DNA of 64,000 nt from Chaunax sp. Z400 (taxonomy: Eukaryota; Chordata; Actinopteri; Lophiiformes; Chaunacidae), in NCBI GenBank assembly GCA_037577475.1, contig CM075195.1:28321399-28385398 (forward strand). The letters run 5' to 3'. The translations under genes were made by a program, and so were the position numbers. Of this stretch, positions 50,101 to 60,260 are shown piece by piece; the stretch's first letter is position 1; each line of letters begins with the position of its first letter. Under the pieces are notes generated by a model that did no database searches, was not told the origin of the DNA, and saw nothing but the letters and a program-made list of their open reading frames with translations.

Positions 50101-51054
50101 GATGTTGGCAACCATGACAGTGCGGGCATTGCCCCCCAGAGAGTCCTGCAGCAGACGGGTGAGTTTTGAGTCTCTGTAGGGGATGTGGCTGCTCCTACCA
50201 TCCACCAGAGCTGAAATGACATTCCCCAGAGCAGAGAGGGACAGATTGATCTTTGTGGCTTCCTTAAGCCTCTCCCCCTGAGCACCAGTCTTAGTCTGCC
50301 TTTCACTACCGGCTAAATCTACCAGGTTCAGTTTGCCAACTCTGATGTGGTTCTCCCCGTCCACACCCAGTTCACTGCACTCCACCGTGATGACGAAGAT
50401 GGCGTGGGAACGGGAGCTGTGCTCATTCATGTTAGTGGCACCCACAGAACGATTCTGGTTGCCCGTGTTCATGATGTGCTCAATGTCTCGCACACTCTTA
50501 GTGACATATGATAAAAGGTCTTTAACATACACACCTGTGTCAGGCCTCTCCCTGAGCTGAAGACGGCATGACTGGTCCTGAGAGAGCAAGTCTCTAATCT
50601 CCTCTTGGTAAATTTCTAGATATGATGCTCTCACCAGATATTGCTGATTCTGAGACCGTGAAATGTGAGTGAAGATATGCTCAAAGGAGTTGGGGATCAC
50701 CCCTCTCCTCTCTGGATCTCGTCTAACCCCCTCCATAGTGTATGTTTTCCCTGTACCCGTCTGCCCATAGGCAAAAATTGTCCCATTGAAGCCAAGAAGA
50801 ACTGAATCCACTAGGGGCCTGAAGGTTTCATCATACAAATCTATTTGTTTGGAGTTCCAGTCATAGACTGAATCAAAAGTGAAGACTTTGGGGAGTTCAC
50901 TGGCTGAAGCCTCTCTGGGGTTCCTGACGAGAATTTGGCCCAATTTTACATCAACAGAGACCACCCTCTGAAACTTGGCTGCCTTCTCTTTTTCATTCAT
51001 AGGACGACAACGGACCACCACCTTCACCGACTCCGAGCTCTTGCTCTTGGACAT
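32086..51054 (-). CDS. kif3b: Kinesin-2 motor subunit KIF3B
   Basis: Eight coding exons on the minus strand: 51054-49657, 49354-49253, 45780-45658, 44364-44246, 41344-41228, 40976-40871, 40452-40241, 32191-32086 (2,283 bp, 760 aa plus stop; human KIF3B is 747). Motor domain: P-loop GQTGTGKT (residues 97-104), switch I NEHSSRSHA (210-218), switch II DLAGSE (246-251). Then a basic run (KRQKKRRRQRKR, about 371-382), an acidic run and DDKGDYWREQQEKL, the charge-paired neck typical of KIF3 heterodimers. A long coiled coil follows, and a tail ending FYPQCRGLVPK. KIF3B pairs with KIF3A and KAP3 to drive anterograde intraflagellar and vesicle transport. I chose the ATG at 51052-51054 because MSKSKSSESVKVVVRCRP matches the family start; the frame is open 29 codons further upstream, but that part reads as 5' UTR. 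The last intron (8.0 kb) holds the satellite-bearing element. Confidence 0.96.
32861..33079. repeat. 23/36-bp minisatellite in kif3b last intron
   Basis: Tandem units of 36 bp (cccactactccccccagtg plus tcgtcccacagtgtcgt) alternate with the shorter 23-bp form, about four long and several short copies. The kif3b-sense strand is G-rich (GGGGGGAGTAGTGGGACGAC). Confidence 0.93.
33496..39574. mobile_element. TIR-flanked non-autonomous transposon carrying an expanded satellite
   Basis: Left end at 33496-33531: tttgctatggtggctgacag, then gagcaaatgcactgc. The minus strand of the right end (39574-39541) reads ggcaaactatggtggcggat, then aggggcaaaagtg. These are diverged inverted repeats sharing ctatggtgg...ga.agg.gcaaa. 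Next to the left TIR, monomer-like units run in the plus orientation (clearest at 33684-33717: gaggaaaacgcactgcaaaa then gccacaacac). Next to the right TIR the same monomers run inverted, as subterminal repeats of one element should, but amplified about 165-fold. The core at about 33720-33935 is unique and non-coding. Class is unknown; no transposase is present. Confidence 0.75.
33938..39540. repeat. 32/37-bp satellite array, about 165 copies
   Basis: The plus-strand monomer is tgatgtgttgtggcttttgc followed by agtgcgttttcc (32 bp). A 37-bp variant carries one extra TGTTG. Diagnostic substitutions (cctttt, cgttct, catttt, cctgtt, cctgttgt, tttttgcag, cctgattt) are spread along the array and define higher-order blocks. 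On the minus strand the monomer has no stop in any frame, which gives several overlapping long open frames (largest about 1,905 codons at 33863-39580) with no known domain. These frames are treated as repeat, not protein. Confidence 0.97.
41896..42920 (+). mobile_element. Tc1/mariner-like transposon remnant in kif3b intron
   Basis: The left end CAATGCTCAAAAAATGAAGG follows TA (41894-41895). Plus-strand transposase pieces are readable: VVQLLQDGTSIHVVTRRFAV (HTH region), then NRLHEGGM-type sequence, VLFTDESRFTLNTCDRRERV (first catalytic Asp region) and MVWGGISLEGHTDHV. Frameshifts separate them. The 3' half, including the right terminus, is missing; sequence breaks down in a small triplication at 42838-42912. 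Confidence 0.85.
43015..43545 (+). repeat. SINE-like repeat ('aacctccttggcagaagtaa' tail)
   Basis: Contains 'tggatccaccccatgatccg', a second copy-like block with 'ctggatccactcccaaaaac', 'cagtttttgtgtaatcctgc' and the tail 'aacataacctccttggcaga'. Related pieces occur at 13.74, 28.02 and 56.94 kb. Confidence 0.6.
46785..46830 (-). repeat. Antisense 3' tail of an L2/CR1-like LINE
   Basis: 'atactttattcatcccacag' then 'ggggaaattcc' is the reverse of the tttcccc...aataaagtat tail carried by the LINE ending at 22381. A severely 5'-truncated copy. Confidence 0.6.
47322..47500 (+). repeat. hAT-like element end fragment
   Basis: 'caggggttaccaactggcag' then 'cccccccgggccaaatccag' resembles the 'cagggGT..CAAC..GCGGCCC' terminus of vertebrate hAT elements. 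The other end was not located. Confidence 0.4.
48323..48434. repeat. Long near-perfect hairpin
   Basis: The arms 48331-48366 and 48391-48426 pair with 34 of 36 matches, around a 24-nt loop. Pairing extends outward a further ~8 bp with one mismatch. It could be a tiny foldback MITE or a structured RNA within the kif3b intron. Confidence 0.9.
49657..51054 (-). CDS. kif3b: kif3b motor-domain exon (first coding exon)
   Basis: A single 1,398-bp exon encodes residues 1-466, covering the whole motor, charged neck and start of the coiled coil, and ends AAAGTGAAG|GTAAGC. An acceptor (CCAACAG) near 51157 shows that a 5' UTR exon lies further upstream. This exon alone identifies the gene; all nucleotide-pocket motifs are intact, so an active motor is expected. 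Confidence 0.96.
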
Positions 51055-52200
51055 GTTTGGAGAGCAGAGGCCAACCCACACAGCTTGGCACTTTGTATGG
51101 TCTGTCCTCCTCGCAGCTTCAGGCAGAGAGCACCAGTACAAATGAGCAGATCAGAAACTGTTGGAGAAGACACAGTCAGTGATTACCACCAGAGGTCATG
51201 TTGACCCACAATGTATGTGGTTAATGTATCACAACTACTTGTACATGAAAACACTATTTGTGTGCAAGATTTCCAGATGTCATAAAACACATTAGCAGAA
51301 CACATGAGCATTGATGAGGTTAGATTTTGTTTGTCAAGATGAAAAACCTCTTCATAAGGTTATTTGACGAGGGTGATAAGAAGAACGAAACGACACAACG
51401 TAACGCTGCATCACTCACGTTACCCAGTTTAGCTAACGGTATCCAAATGTAGCTTCTTCCAGCATCTTAAGTCAACATTACAATTCCAAGTTATGAAGTG
51501 ACAGCCGTCAAGAGCACTCTGCCAGCTGTTAGCAACTTAGTGAATTACGTGTTTTAAGGTGGATTCTCAATTAATGTTAGCTACGATTCGTTGAAATAGC
51601 GAGTCAGCTAACCAACATTAGCTTCTGCAAAATACTGTCACAACCATAGCTCAAGACCGGCCTGGCAACGACAAACACTGGTAACGTAGCTACAAGTCCC
51701 TTAGCATTACCTGGCTAACGCTAGTAGCGAAGACAAAAATTAACACAAGATTTCGCCAAAAAAAAAAGAAAAGAAAATCAATTTAGACACAGACAGCGCG
51801 TACAATACAAACACAACTTTCCACCACATATACACAAATGTCGTTTAAGTTTTACCATTGGTGGACTTAAGCTACTGAAAAACTCCCAGTCAGCCATTAG
51901 ACGCAGCTCATCCCCGCGACGGTGTGGTTTACGTACTTGCCAGATTCAAGTACCGTATCCCCCGGAAGAGGAGCCTGTGAAAACACACAAAACCGTAATA
52001 TCGTGGTTCTGAAATGAGCATGTGGCATGAGGTTACGCATGCTCTCCAACCGGACTTAATAAGCCATTCCTTCACAGTAAATAAAGACGTGACGAGGCCA
52101 AATACACGCAATATCAAGAATACAAAATAAGTGTTCTGGCTTATCTGGCAACCGAGTCCCAACGAGCTTATATGGTATTAGCTGGTTCATCTGTACTCAC
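51055..52200 (-). promoter_or_regulatory. kif3b: kif3b 5' UTR and promoter region
   Basis: Upstream of the ATG there is an acceptor near 51157, so the transcript start lies further right, probably between about 51.4 and 52.0 kb. No TATA box is evident. The nearest upstream gene, pofut1, ends at about 52.25 kb on the same strand, so the promoter must fit into under 1 kb. Confidence 0.45.
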
Positions 52201-52239
52201 AGCTAAGCTTCCAGTGAGGGTAGTGAACAGCGTGAGGCC

Positions 52240-53087
52240 GTGCTTTAAAAATAGTGTGAATCACTTTATTGATGAAAAACATTTCCTTTAAATCATTGCA
52301 TTCACACACCGTTATCCTGCAAAACATTCCCACATGCATGTAATCAATTCAACCAGTGAACCTCTACTGTCTCCATAACATCCCTGAAACATTTGTTCAC
52401 ATTCATTGAAAAACAATAGTTCCCATGACATTCAGCACAGGCTTCCACACATTTCATCCGTTTTTGGTCCATGTAAAATTAGAGGTGGAATAATTGTCTT
52501 CTTCTTCCTCCCTAAAATTAGTATGTGCAGGAGGATCGGTTACTGTGCCCTCCTCAGAATGAAGGGCAGAGAGTAAAAGAAAGAGCAAGATGGAATGACG
52601 AGGGATGGAAAGGTAGGGAGAGAAAGAGAAGAGGTTAAAAGGGAAAAGGACATGATGGCTGGCACTGCAATTAGTCTTTTCCCAGGTCCACTGAGGTCAA
52701 TCCGTCCAACATGTCTTGACTGCAAAACATGGCTGAAGCCACAGAATATGGCAGTAGCAAAAGGAAATACTAGGGAAAATGGTTCATTTTGGAAAAATAT
52801 AAACAGGTGGAAGCCAAAACATGAAAGTGAACATACAAACATTAGATTTTCAAACTGGGAACCGACAAAAATAGTGTTTCTTTATAGCAGCAGTGTCCAA
52901 TTCATAACATTTCACATTATACTTCCAGTTAATCTTATCCTCTAAAAATTTTCTCACATATGAAGTCTCATTCTAAAACAGGACCGGCCCATCACACTCT
53001 TCACATCACATCTCTGCCTTTCACTTGCTCCTCTCATGACAATCATCCAGCAGTAGCATCCAGAGGATAACATTTTGACCTCTGTGC
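52240..53087 (-). other. pofut1: pofut1 3' UTR
   Basis: Non-coding stretch after the pofut1 stop, ending around a minus-strand AATAAA at 52265-52270. This gives a UTR of about 0.83 kb. Confidence 0.6.
52265..52270 (-). terminator. pofut1: Probable pofut1 poly(A) signal
   Basis: AATAAA on the minus strand (TTTATT on plus). Confidence 0.55.
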
Positions 53088-56000
53088 TCAGAGTTCTACT
53101 CTGTGATTTAATTTCCCAAGAATGTCCATGCCAAAAAAGGAGGATGGAAGACCATGGACGTCCCTTTCTCGCTTCACGAAGGCGGAAAAGGATGAGACAC
53201 AGTTGCCGATGAAGTGGTCAGCTCGACCTAAAATGTACAGGTCCATCTGGGCCGAGTCTGGCTGAAGACTCACCACTTTCACCTGAAAAAGCCAGAAGCA
53301 AAATTTGTTATCATATCATGAACATCTGCTTATAAACAGTTTTATAAAAAAAAGAAAAGAAGAGGAATGGAGAATCTCCATCACTCCTCGACTGCCTGTC
53401 AGACAGCGCAACGGGAGCCACTGGCACACGCAGCAGAGCAAATGACAGGGAGAAGCGAGAAGCACCTCCAATTCATGGGAGTCTGTAAACTACGTAAAGA
53501 CCTTAATCATTGGGACGAAGCCCGTTTACCAAAATGGGCAGAAGCCAAAATGTAGCAGGTCAGTTCAGACTACATTTAAGGTTGTATTTGACAGAAACAA
53601 AAGGAGCCAAATTCAAAACATGTTACTGAACACATATGTCTGCATGCATTAAAGGGGTTTTCCAAACCTACCTTGCCCTTGAAGAGCTTTTCAATCTCCC
53701 TACTGTGGGATTCAGAGTCAGTGGCGATGTAGATTGAGCGGGAAGAGGTCTTCTTCACCCACAGCTTGACGGCTCTGCGAATCTCTGCCAGGTCAGGAAG
53801 GCACATTGTCATGGTGAGAGGCAAGGCTGTCTGTCGGCTGTAGCCGACACACTGAGGTGAGGCCATGAAGTGAGGACCTGTATCGCCACTCTTCAGCATT
53901 TTGCAGGCATTTTGCTGCAAGAGTGGATGAGAAAAAAAAAGATGTAGATGTGCCTACATGATGAAGGGAATGAGAATCAATCTACACTGTACATCCCACA
54001 GACTGTAAAGATGCTAATGTCACATAAAATCTACCATGATTCTGAACTGCAGGGCTCCAGGATGCAATGGTTTTGGTTGCATGTGTGCCCAAAAATCTGA
54101 TAAGTGCGACCGAACGTAATCATTGGATGCACCGGTGCAACCAATGATAATGTCTGTCAACATGTGAACATCAGCACTTTTAATTTTCTTGTTGAACAGT
54201 TGAGGTTGTCATGATTTCTTGTTGAGTTTGTTGTGAATTAAATGAACAAAAGCATTTATCTGGAACTTAATCCCTGTTTACAATTATTTACATAATGAGG
54301 TAAGAACTTACACACTGGTAAATTCTTAAAACATTATGTAAATAATGGAACTGACAAAAAAGGTAACATATTATTGAGTGCACCTGAATTATTTAAGTGC
54401 TGGTGTATTTTAAATTAAGATATGACACACCATTGCAACCAGTTTTAAAGGTTTTTACTCTCCATACTATGGCCATTATCTATAAGATTGCATATTTACA
54501 TATTTACTTTTTTAAATGGACCAATCACAGCATTTAAAAGAAATGGGGGTCAACCACAGCTCCAAACTAAGATAAAGGTTTCTGTCCCTTCCTTGATCAG
54601 AGTTGCTCCGAGACATTTTCATAAATGACTCCTAAGCTTTGACGCCTCACTAGACATTTATGTCAGGAGCTCTCTGAAAGGATTCTCACAGTGTTTGTGA
54701 ATACGGTCCCAGAAGCAGAATCAGACACACAACACACATGTATTATAATCTATAAAATCTGTAAAATATCAAAAGCACTAGCACTGAATGTGTGACATTT
54801 TCAACCACAAGTTTACATGAGAAATCAAAGGGAAACTTGTTCGGAAAAAGATTTGAATATATTTGTGGATTTGAGTTTGAGGTTAAGGTTCACATTAACA
54901 TAATATGAACACATAATGAAGTAGGTGTTGCTAAACAACAAAAAAAAAAAAAAATGTGACGTTAATATCTATGTCGGAATGGATATGATTGTCTGCATGT
55001 GAGCATATGAGCAAATGAGAGAGTGATCGACACTTATGTGTCCAAACCCTGCGAGGCATCTCACCCAGTCAATGCCGATCCTCAGGTGAATGCTAACGTA
55101 TGGCCTGGTCAGCAGGGCAGCAATGTGCTCCTCTCCCTCCTTTACCATCCTGTCTGACCACACCACGTAGCGCTGCAGGCCCACATGCTCCTCTATCACT
55201 GGGAACTGGGCAGGAGCTCCAGGCAGTGCCAGGACAGGGTGCTCAGAGGAGGGGAACCTATTCGGACAGGGGACGCATGAGCAGAGCGTGTCTGTTCACG
55301 TTAGTTAACATTACACAAAAACTACTCCATCGATTTCCATGAAATTTGGTGGAAGGGTTGGCCATGTTTTTGTTAAATTTTCTTTTACATTGTTAGCCAA
55401 CGCGTTTTTCTTCATTTTCGTTAATTTCTCAGGAAAGAATGCATGACTGTGGCTAAAAAAAACACAAAAAAACCAGGCATATTTAGGAGGCTGGTACCTA
55501 TAAGAGTGTACAATTTGAGACAGTCCCAAACGGTAATAATAATTGTTCGACGGTAATAAATATGGCTGGAAACCTGCAACTACCACCAATGTGTAGCTGA
55601 AATAATGAATCAGAAGGGTAACAACAGTTTTGAAAAACGTTGACAATTTCAGAAATACATCCAAATGAATATGATTTTTTTTCTATTTTAAGAGCTAAAC
55701 TGTTCAGCCTTTGCTGAGGTATGTGCCCTGCTGAGTGCCATTCTGGTCTTAAATGTGTTTACAGCACAGCGTTGCTCACTACTCACTTCTTCATCCACTG
55801 AGGCTGGTGGTAGGGACTGAAAGAAATACCACCAAACAAGACAGACTTGTCAAAGTCAACACCGACGTAGTCCCAGAATGGACCAAATGGGTTCCCGTCC
55901 TGAAAATTAATCAGAATCATGCATCCATGACAAAGCAATGAAACAGGAACAGTTGTGTCAGAAGAATTAATTTATATTTAATAATTGGTGGTCGGTGGGC

Positions 56001-59000
56001 CACAAGAGGGGAACATTTCACCATCATTTAGTGACAAAGAGGTTGAGCAATGAATAAAAGTACCTAAAATCCTACTGCTTTCCAATGAGGCTTATTTTAA
56101 GCTGTGTCCAAACTTTGGCTGTACATTTGAAGAAGCAGCAAACATTATCACCAGATAGCTCTCCTCCAACGCCACTGTCATTACATCATCATCATTTATT
56201 ACATCATCAGCGATCGTTAACTGTTGAAACAAATGTGTAAATATTTAGAAATGTCTTTTAAATATTTATATTTTAATAGAAACATTTTCAGGTATTCAAA
56301 TGAAATATTTCAATCATTTCTATTGTCTTTTCAAAATATTTGATCAAACCCACAAAATACAAATGATACAAATAACAAATGATCTATGCGATGCTTCCAA
56401 ATGCAAACAACAGAGGTTGATCAATAACCTGAAGTGATGATTCTTCTATACAGAAACCATTAAGACCAATGGCAGATTAACTGCTGCAGGAACAGTGATT
56501 TGGATTTGGTGAATATGGCAGTAGATCGGTGCCCGAATCCATACTGATGTTTCTGGATGCATTTAAAAAGCTAATTACGATATGTCAAAAACCAAGGCCC
56601 TGGTGCTCCCACAACTAGTATATATTGATATTCTTATATTGTTGTGGCATGGACAACATGTCAAAAGAGTATAAACATAAAATCAATATATAATGAAAGT
56701 AAAATTATAAGATGAAATTGTTTTTTGTTGCCATGCAGCTGATCCAGATCCACACTAAATCACACATAAACATAATTATTAGTCACCTAAATGTTGATTT
56801 TTTCCTTCATGACACCTATAACTTAATTATTTAGACATTTATTCTTTAATTAAATAATTAATGAATTAATAATACATCATTATTAATAAATAATCAATTA
56901 AACTTAACTCTTCAATTATTTAGAAATTCGCAATATTTTCTAAATCGGATCACCTTCAGAAAATTTCATTGAAATCCAGTAATAACTTTTGAAGATCTTG
57001 TGCAGACAGACAGACAGACAGACATGGGTGGTCAAATAACCTCCACCCAACTCTGTTGGCGGAGGTCATTCATTGTGACCTGTCAATAAAATAATATACT
57101 CCACAGGACTCTCACCTTCATAGGGCAGGACCTCTTGTCTGCACTCCGCTGTGCAGCAGTCTCAAAGCAGTAGGCTTTCCTTTGTCCAGAGAGCCAGTAT
57201 TTAGGAGCCAGCTTTTCCATGAAGTCCTCCAAACTAACCACACGATGGTAGGCAGACAGGGCCTCCAGCTGGAAGAATTCACTGTAGGGAACATGGACCT
57301 GAGGATTAAAGGACAAAGCTGGTGATGTAGTCATTTCTTGTCATTGAAAAGCCTATAACCAACAATGTGTTAGTTCATCTGTGGAACCCCAAGCACATCT
57401 GCTCAAAAACAACACTTCATTACACAGAGGAATAAGATATATATTTGATCCTCACACAAAATGTAATTAGATCATGAACTCCAGAATATTTAAGAATACA
57501 CAAAAAGGTTAAAGGTAAAGAGTGTCAAATGACGTTAGAAGCCTTAATCCAGTGGTACAACCCATAATTCAGAAAGGTTGGTGCTGTGCAAAACCTGTGA
57601 ATGAAAACATTCCAAATGAAGTAGATTTTCATGAAGCTTATGCTATCCTGGTGAACAACTGAGCCTTACTCTGCTGCAAGAGGCCACTGCCATTAGGGAA
57701 TAACATTACCATGAAGGGGTTTCCTTAGTCTGCAACAACGTTTAGGTAGACGATACGTGTCACATCAACATCAACATGAATGGCACGACCCAAAGTTTCC
57801 CAGCAGGACATTACCCAAAGCATCAAACTGCCGCCACCGGCTTGCCGTCTTCCCATTGTTCATCCTGGTGCCATCTCTTCCCCAGATAAGCGATGCGCAC
57901 ACACCCGGTCATCCACATGGTGTAGAAGAAAATGTGATTCATGAGAAAAGGCAACCTTCTTCCACTGCTCCATGGTCCAGTTCTGATGCTCACGTGCCCA
58001 TTTGAGGTGCTTTCGGAGGACAGGAGTCAGGCACTCTGACCGGCCTGTGGCAACACACCCCCATACACAGCAAGTCGCAATGCATTATGTGTTCTGACCA
58101 GACACCACAGCACACATTTTGTGACCTTTACCATGCACTGGAGCACTTCTCCGCCAAGTGTGAAGAAGCCAGCGTAAGTTGGGGGTGAGTTGCTGCCTCA
58201 AGCGAAGGAGTTTTAGTATCTTGGGGTCTAATTCACGGGTGAAGGGAAAGTGGAGCCTGAGATGTACAGATGATTTGCCACAGCATCAGCATCAGCATCA
58301 GGGCGAGCGCTGCATCGGACCATCCTGGCGAAGAGAGGGGTGGCTGGATGGCAGCGCTCTCGGTTTACCTACTCTACCTAATCTACGTTCCAACCCTCAC
58401 TTATGGTCTGAAGTTTTGGGTAGTAACTGAATTAATTGGATCATGGATACAAGCAGCCAAAAGGGTGGTGGATCTCTCAGTCGTAAGAGACCCGGTGGGA
58501 GCTCAATCTAGAGACACTGATCCTTTGTGTCGAAAGGAGCCAGTTCTGGTGGTTTGAGCATTTAGGTAGGATGGCTCCTGGACACGTCCCATTGGGAGGA
58601 GACCCTGGGGTAGACCCAGAACTCTCTGGAGGAATTACATATCTCATCGTGCCTTGGGGTCCCCTAGAAAAGGCTTTTACATCTCGCTATGGTGAGGGAC
58701 GTGTGGATTACCCTGCTTTAGCCTGCTACCACCACGACCCCAGGAAAAAATGGATGGAGGCACATATATTATTTTAAGTTCATTGTTTATTGTACAAGAA
58801 CACTATCACTGAACTGTGTATATTCTATACATATATTTGAGATAATATTATGGTCTTATTTTTAGTTTGTTCTCGGTTTCAATTTTATTCTCCTTTCAAG
58901 TCTGATTAGATTTTAGTTTTGAGTTTCTGACCTTCCTCTTTTGATTTAGTGACGTATGAGACCTGGCTACTGTAATGCCTCGACTTTACCTTGAACTAAA

Positions 59001-59467
59001 GTTGGTACCATCACTCTACATCATAATAAATAACCACAGCTGGGTGATGGCTGTCAGTGACAGTTGCTCATTCCTCACCCACTGTACTCACATTGGTGTA
59101 AGGGTGTGTGTGGTGGCGGTACACTATCCAGGGCGGGACTGCCAGGGTTCGGTTCAACATCTTAGCAAAGGCCAGAGATCCCAGGAAGTGGTCTGCCTGG
59201 TTCCCAAATCGACCTGAGCAAAAACATGGGGCACTTAATGTCATGTCAACAGTAAAATGACTGGAGGGAAAAGTTCGACACCTCCGTGTACCATGCTACG
59301 CATTAAGTGATTATAAATGAGTCATTACCCATGCACGGGCAGTACAACACGTAGCCATTCTCATCCCACGTCAGTTCTTCGGCCAAAGTCCGACACGTTT
59401 GCAGCACAATGAATAAAAGTAAACATGTTACTGTCGGAGGATGATATGCTGGTTGTTTGACCGCCAT
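53088..59467 (-). CDS. pofut1: GDP-fucose protein O-fucosyltransferase 1
   Basis: Seven coding exons on the minus strand: 59467-59329, 59213-59092, 57298-57116, 55899-55787, 55257-55065, 53914-53672, 53282-53088 (1,188 bp, 395 aa; human 388). The N-terminus has a hydrophobic signal segment (about residues 13-24), then GYVLYCPCMGRFGNQADHF (38-56), the donor-binding region. MLNRTLAVPPW carries a conserved N-glycosylation sequon at N67. SIHLRIGIDW (241-250) contains the arginine (about R245) corresponding to catalytic R240 of the family, and ATDSES and ADHFIGNCVSSF follow. The enzyme transfers fucose to Ser/Thr in EGF repeats of Notch and its ligands in the ER. The C-terminus is HRVEL rather than RDEF/KDEL. 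Introns hold transposon remnants. The gene lies head-to-tail with kif3b, as in human. Confidence 0.95.
56940..57070. repeat. SINE-like repeat tail in pofut1 intron
   Basis: 'cagacagacagacagacatg' near 57004-57024 is followed by 'gttggcggaggtcattcatt', the same tail family seen at 13.8, 28.0 and 43.5 kb. Confidence 0.55.
57650..58140 (-). mobile_element. Tc1/mariner-like transposase fragment, antisense
   Basis: Read on the minus strand, broken frames resemble a DDE transposase: an RRQFDALGNVLLGNFGS-type stretch about 57780-57840 (usual form GGSVMLWA.F....GP) and text equivalent to 'SHESHFLLHHV' further upstream. The matching plus-strand phrase 'ccattagggaataacattac' is common in fish repeats. 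It sits in pofut1 intron 2. Confidence 0.6.
58160..58780 (+). mobile_element. RTE/Rex3-like LINE 3' fragment
   Basis: The plus strand resembles the last part of a fish LINE: 'gttttagtatcttggggtct' (the F.YLG box), 'gaagagaggggtggctggat', 'ccaaccctcacttatggtct' (the tYG.E box) and a 3' end 'aaaaaatggatggagg' like the GATG-rich tail reported for Rex3. Frames are broken. It abuts the Tc1-like fragment, making a composite insertion in pofut1 intron 2. Confidence 0.6.
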
Positions 59468-59988
59468 TGTGTTTTATTTGATATCCCACAATGCACTATT
59501 TCTTCTTCTTCGACTTTATAGAAGATTTGAAACGCTCATCAACAACGTCTGCTGCCCCCTACTGTACCGGAAGTGTAAAGAAAAAACATCAAATCTGGTC
59601 TCAATTAACCCAGTAAACTAAAAAAGAAAAAAGTCACCTATCCTTCCATATTACTTACTCACTTTTTTTAGTTTTCTGCTCCTGCCAGCAAAGAGATCTA
59701 CTCCCTCTCACTGAAATGTGTCCAAGTTTGTCCCAGTATTTACAATATTTGTCACTCAGTACAACTACAGAACAATTGTAGGTTATTGTCTTGGTCAATA
59801 AACACTTTTTTTCCCATTAATGTTTAATAAGGAAATGTTGAGATATTTGGTTTCACCCAACCCTGACAGTCCACCATCTTTCAGGTCAAGCTCACCCTGA
59901 CAAAGCAGGTAAAGGTGGTCAAGTTTTTATTTTTTAAACTAGGCTTTAGTCTCGACTTTTTTCATCAGTGATATTGGATCTTGGTTAA

Positions 59989-60260
59989 GGGTGCGTTCAC
60001 ACTTGTAGTTCGGTTCTCTTGATCCAGACCAAAGCAGACTTTTCTCAAATATTTTCTAGAAAAACATTTTTAGTCCTGGTTCACTTTGTGTTCATACTGG
60101 CATTTTTAACATTGGACATAAATAAGATATAAAACAAAAGGCATATGGTTTGTTTGGTTCAGGTTCAGGTGGCAGTGTTCACATTTGTTCAACTGAACCC
60201 AACAAACAGAACAATCGTACCAGAGTTTGTTTTAATCAAACCAAACTTGTGAATGCACCC
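59989..60260. mobile_element. 272-bp MITE with TTAA-type flanks
   Basis: TIRs: gggtgcgttcacacttg at the left and caaacttgtgaatgcaccc at the right, inverted with few mismatches. They are bordered by TTAA (59985-59988) and TTAG (60261-60264), suggesting a piggyBac-like TTAA duplication with one mutated base. Non-coding. Confidence 0.75.
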
